From positions 3,782,001 through 3,846,000 of the forward strand of contig NC_057790.1 of NCBI RefSeq assembly GCF_014905175.1: DNA of 64,000 nt, in the 5' to 3' direction. Positions within the stretch are counted from its first letter, which is position 1, and each line of letters begins with the position of its first letter. The stretch comes from Aphidius gifuensis (taxonomy: Eukaryota; Arthropoda; Insecta; Hymenoptera; Braconidae). The notes under the pieces are model-generated. The model made no database searches and had not been told where the DNA came from. It saw only the letters and a program-made list of their open reading frames with translations. Positions 63,191 through 64,000 of this stretch are shown here, one piece after another. Made by a program: the position numbers and the translations under genes.

Positions 63191-64000
63191 TACCTTAATA
63201 ATTTCACCTTAATTCAATTTCAATCAATATCAATAATATCTCAATAATTGATAAATTAAAAAAAAAAAAAAAACTAATTCATTCATTAAAAACAGTATTG
63301 ATGATAAATGATGATTTATTTTTATTTTTTCATTTGAATTTACACGTTGTAATACTGTCTATTGTCGTCTTTGTTAAGCATGTCGTGTATATATATCTTT
63401 CTCATTAATCATTCCTTACAGATAATACGTTTATATATACATGATAGACAATACTGATTATGTCTGACCCAAGACATGTACTACTACTGATTACTCAACT
63501 GATAGGATATATGTATATCCAACATGTGTAAACTACTAAATAGCATCTTACATACGTGATTGATCATATACTCTAATGTCATCTTGATCATTCAATAATA
63601 ATTATTCATTTGTATTATTTTTTTTCAATATTTAATTAAATTATTTTGTTCAATTACTTCATAAGAAACTTTTTTTATAAACTATAAATTTTTATGAGAA
63701 TAGTTTCTTTACTTTCTTTGCAGAAATTTACAATTAATTTTTTTTATTTTTATTTTGAACATTGTTCTTTGAAGCCTATACAAATTTAAATTAATATTTT
63801 CCAAGAAAAACCCATTAGTATATTTATGAAAAAATGGAAAACCCTGTATATGAATTTGATTTATTTTTATGATCGATTGATATGAAGACAACAGGGCTAT
63901 TATATTTCCATTGATTGTGTCATGCAATTTTAGATATGATATCAAAGCTACAGAGAGCTGTAAGCTCTCTCGCTCTCACTTTTCCTCTCTCTCACTTTAT
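63191..64000 (+). other. Receptor intron 3, window end
   Basis: AT-rich sequence. The last 50 bp hold a perfect 8-bp inverted repeat AGAGAGCT-GTA-AGCTCTCT (63952-63970), then a CT-rich tract that runs to the window edge (GAGA-type on the minus strand). Confidence 0.5.

Noticed and set aside
63345..63380. TAATACTGTC match to the miR-8/miR-200 seed
   Set aside because: Only the first ten bases match, the rest differs and no complementary arm is nearby to form a precursor.

Overview
The window is nuclear DNA from an insect. It is extremely AT-rich and full of homopolymer A/T runs. The genes have many short introns (about 60-140 nt in the housekeeping genes) with ordinary GT-AG splice sites. The proteins are recognisable animal orthologues, and one gene is an insect-type nicotinic acetylcholine receptor subunit with a giant intron. 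The style resembles the compact AT-rich genomes of parasitoid wasps, but I cannot fix the species from the sequence alone. I see no tRNA, rRNA, CRISPR array, prokaryotic operon or intact transposase.

Left end (1-9.9 kb): a tight cluster of four housekeeping genes. RBM18 (minus, 305-1236) is head-to-head with the PPP1R11/Inhibitor-3 homologue (plus, 1671-4029) across a 434-bp shared promoter region. The 1.8-kb first intron of PPP1R11 contains a complete second gene on the same strand, a SUGCT-type class III CoA-transferase (1963-3400). After a 1.6-kb gene-free stretch lies FBXW5 (minus, nine coding exons, 5600-8596). Upstream of it is a CpG-rich promoter island (about 8930-9130) with CCAAT boxes and short repeats of 10-bp period.

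Right part (about 10-64 kb): one very long receptor gene. A signal-peptide exon (17717-17867), an N-terminal ligand-domain exon (51007-51146) and a 45-nt exon (54269-54313) join in frame. They encode the start of a nicotinic acetylcholine receptor alpha6/alpha7-type subunit. Intron 1 is 33,139 bp. The rest of the gene (Cys-loop, membrane segments M1-M4) lies beyond the window. The long introns are almost all AT-rich filler, with about a dozen less AT-rich islands that carry inverted repeats, TATA-like sequences or clustered motifs. These islands are the best candidates for enhancers, alternative promoters or small RNA genes.

Most unusual element: in the third receptor intron there is a ten-copy tandem array of a 151-152-bp unit (about 56.23-57.77 kb). 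It has a 4-unit higher-order pattern (about 606 bp) and is flanked on both sides by a roughly 72-bp direct repeat. The left flank also has a GC-rich 7-bp perfect hairpin. It looks like a repeat-bearing mobile element, possibly Helitron-like, or a young satellite seed. Several smaller inverted repeats and a three-copy dispersed repeat family are listed separately.

Limits: promoter, enhancer and motif calls are pattern matches by eye. Exon coordinates were derived by hand from splice sites and reading-frame continuity.
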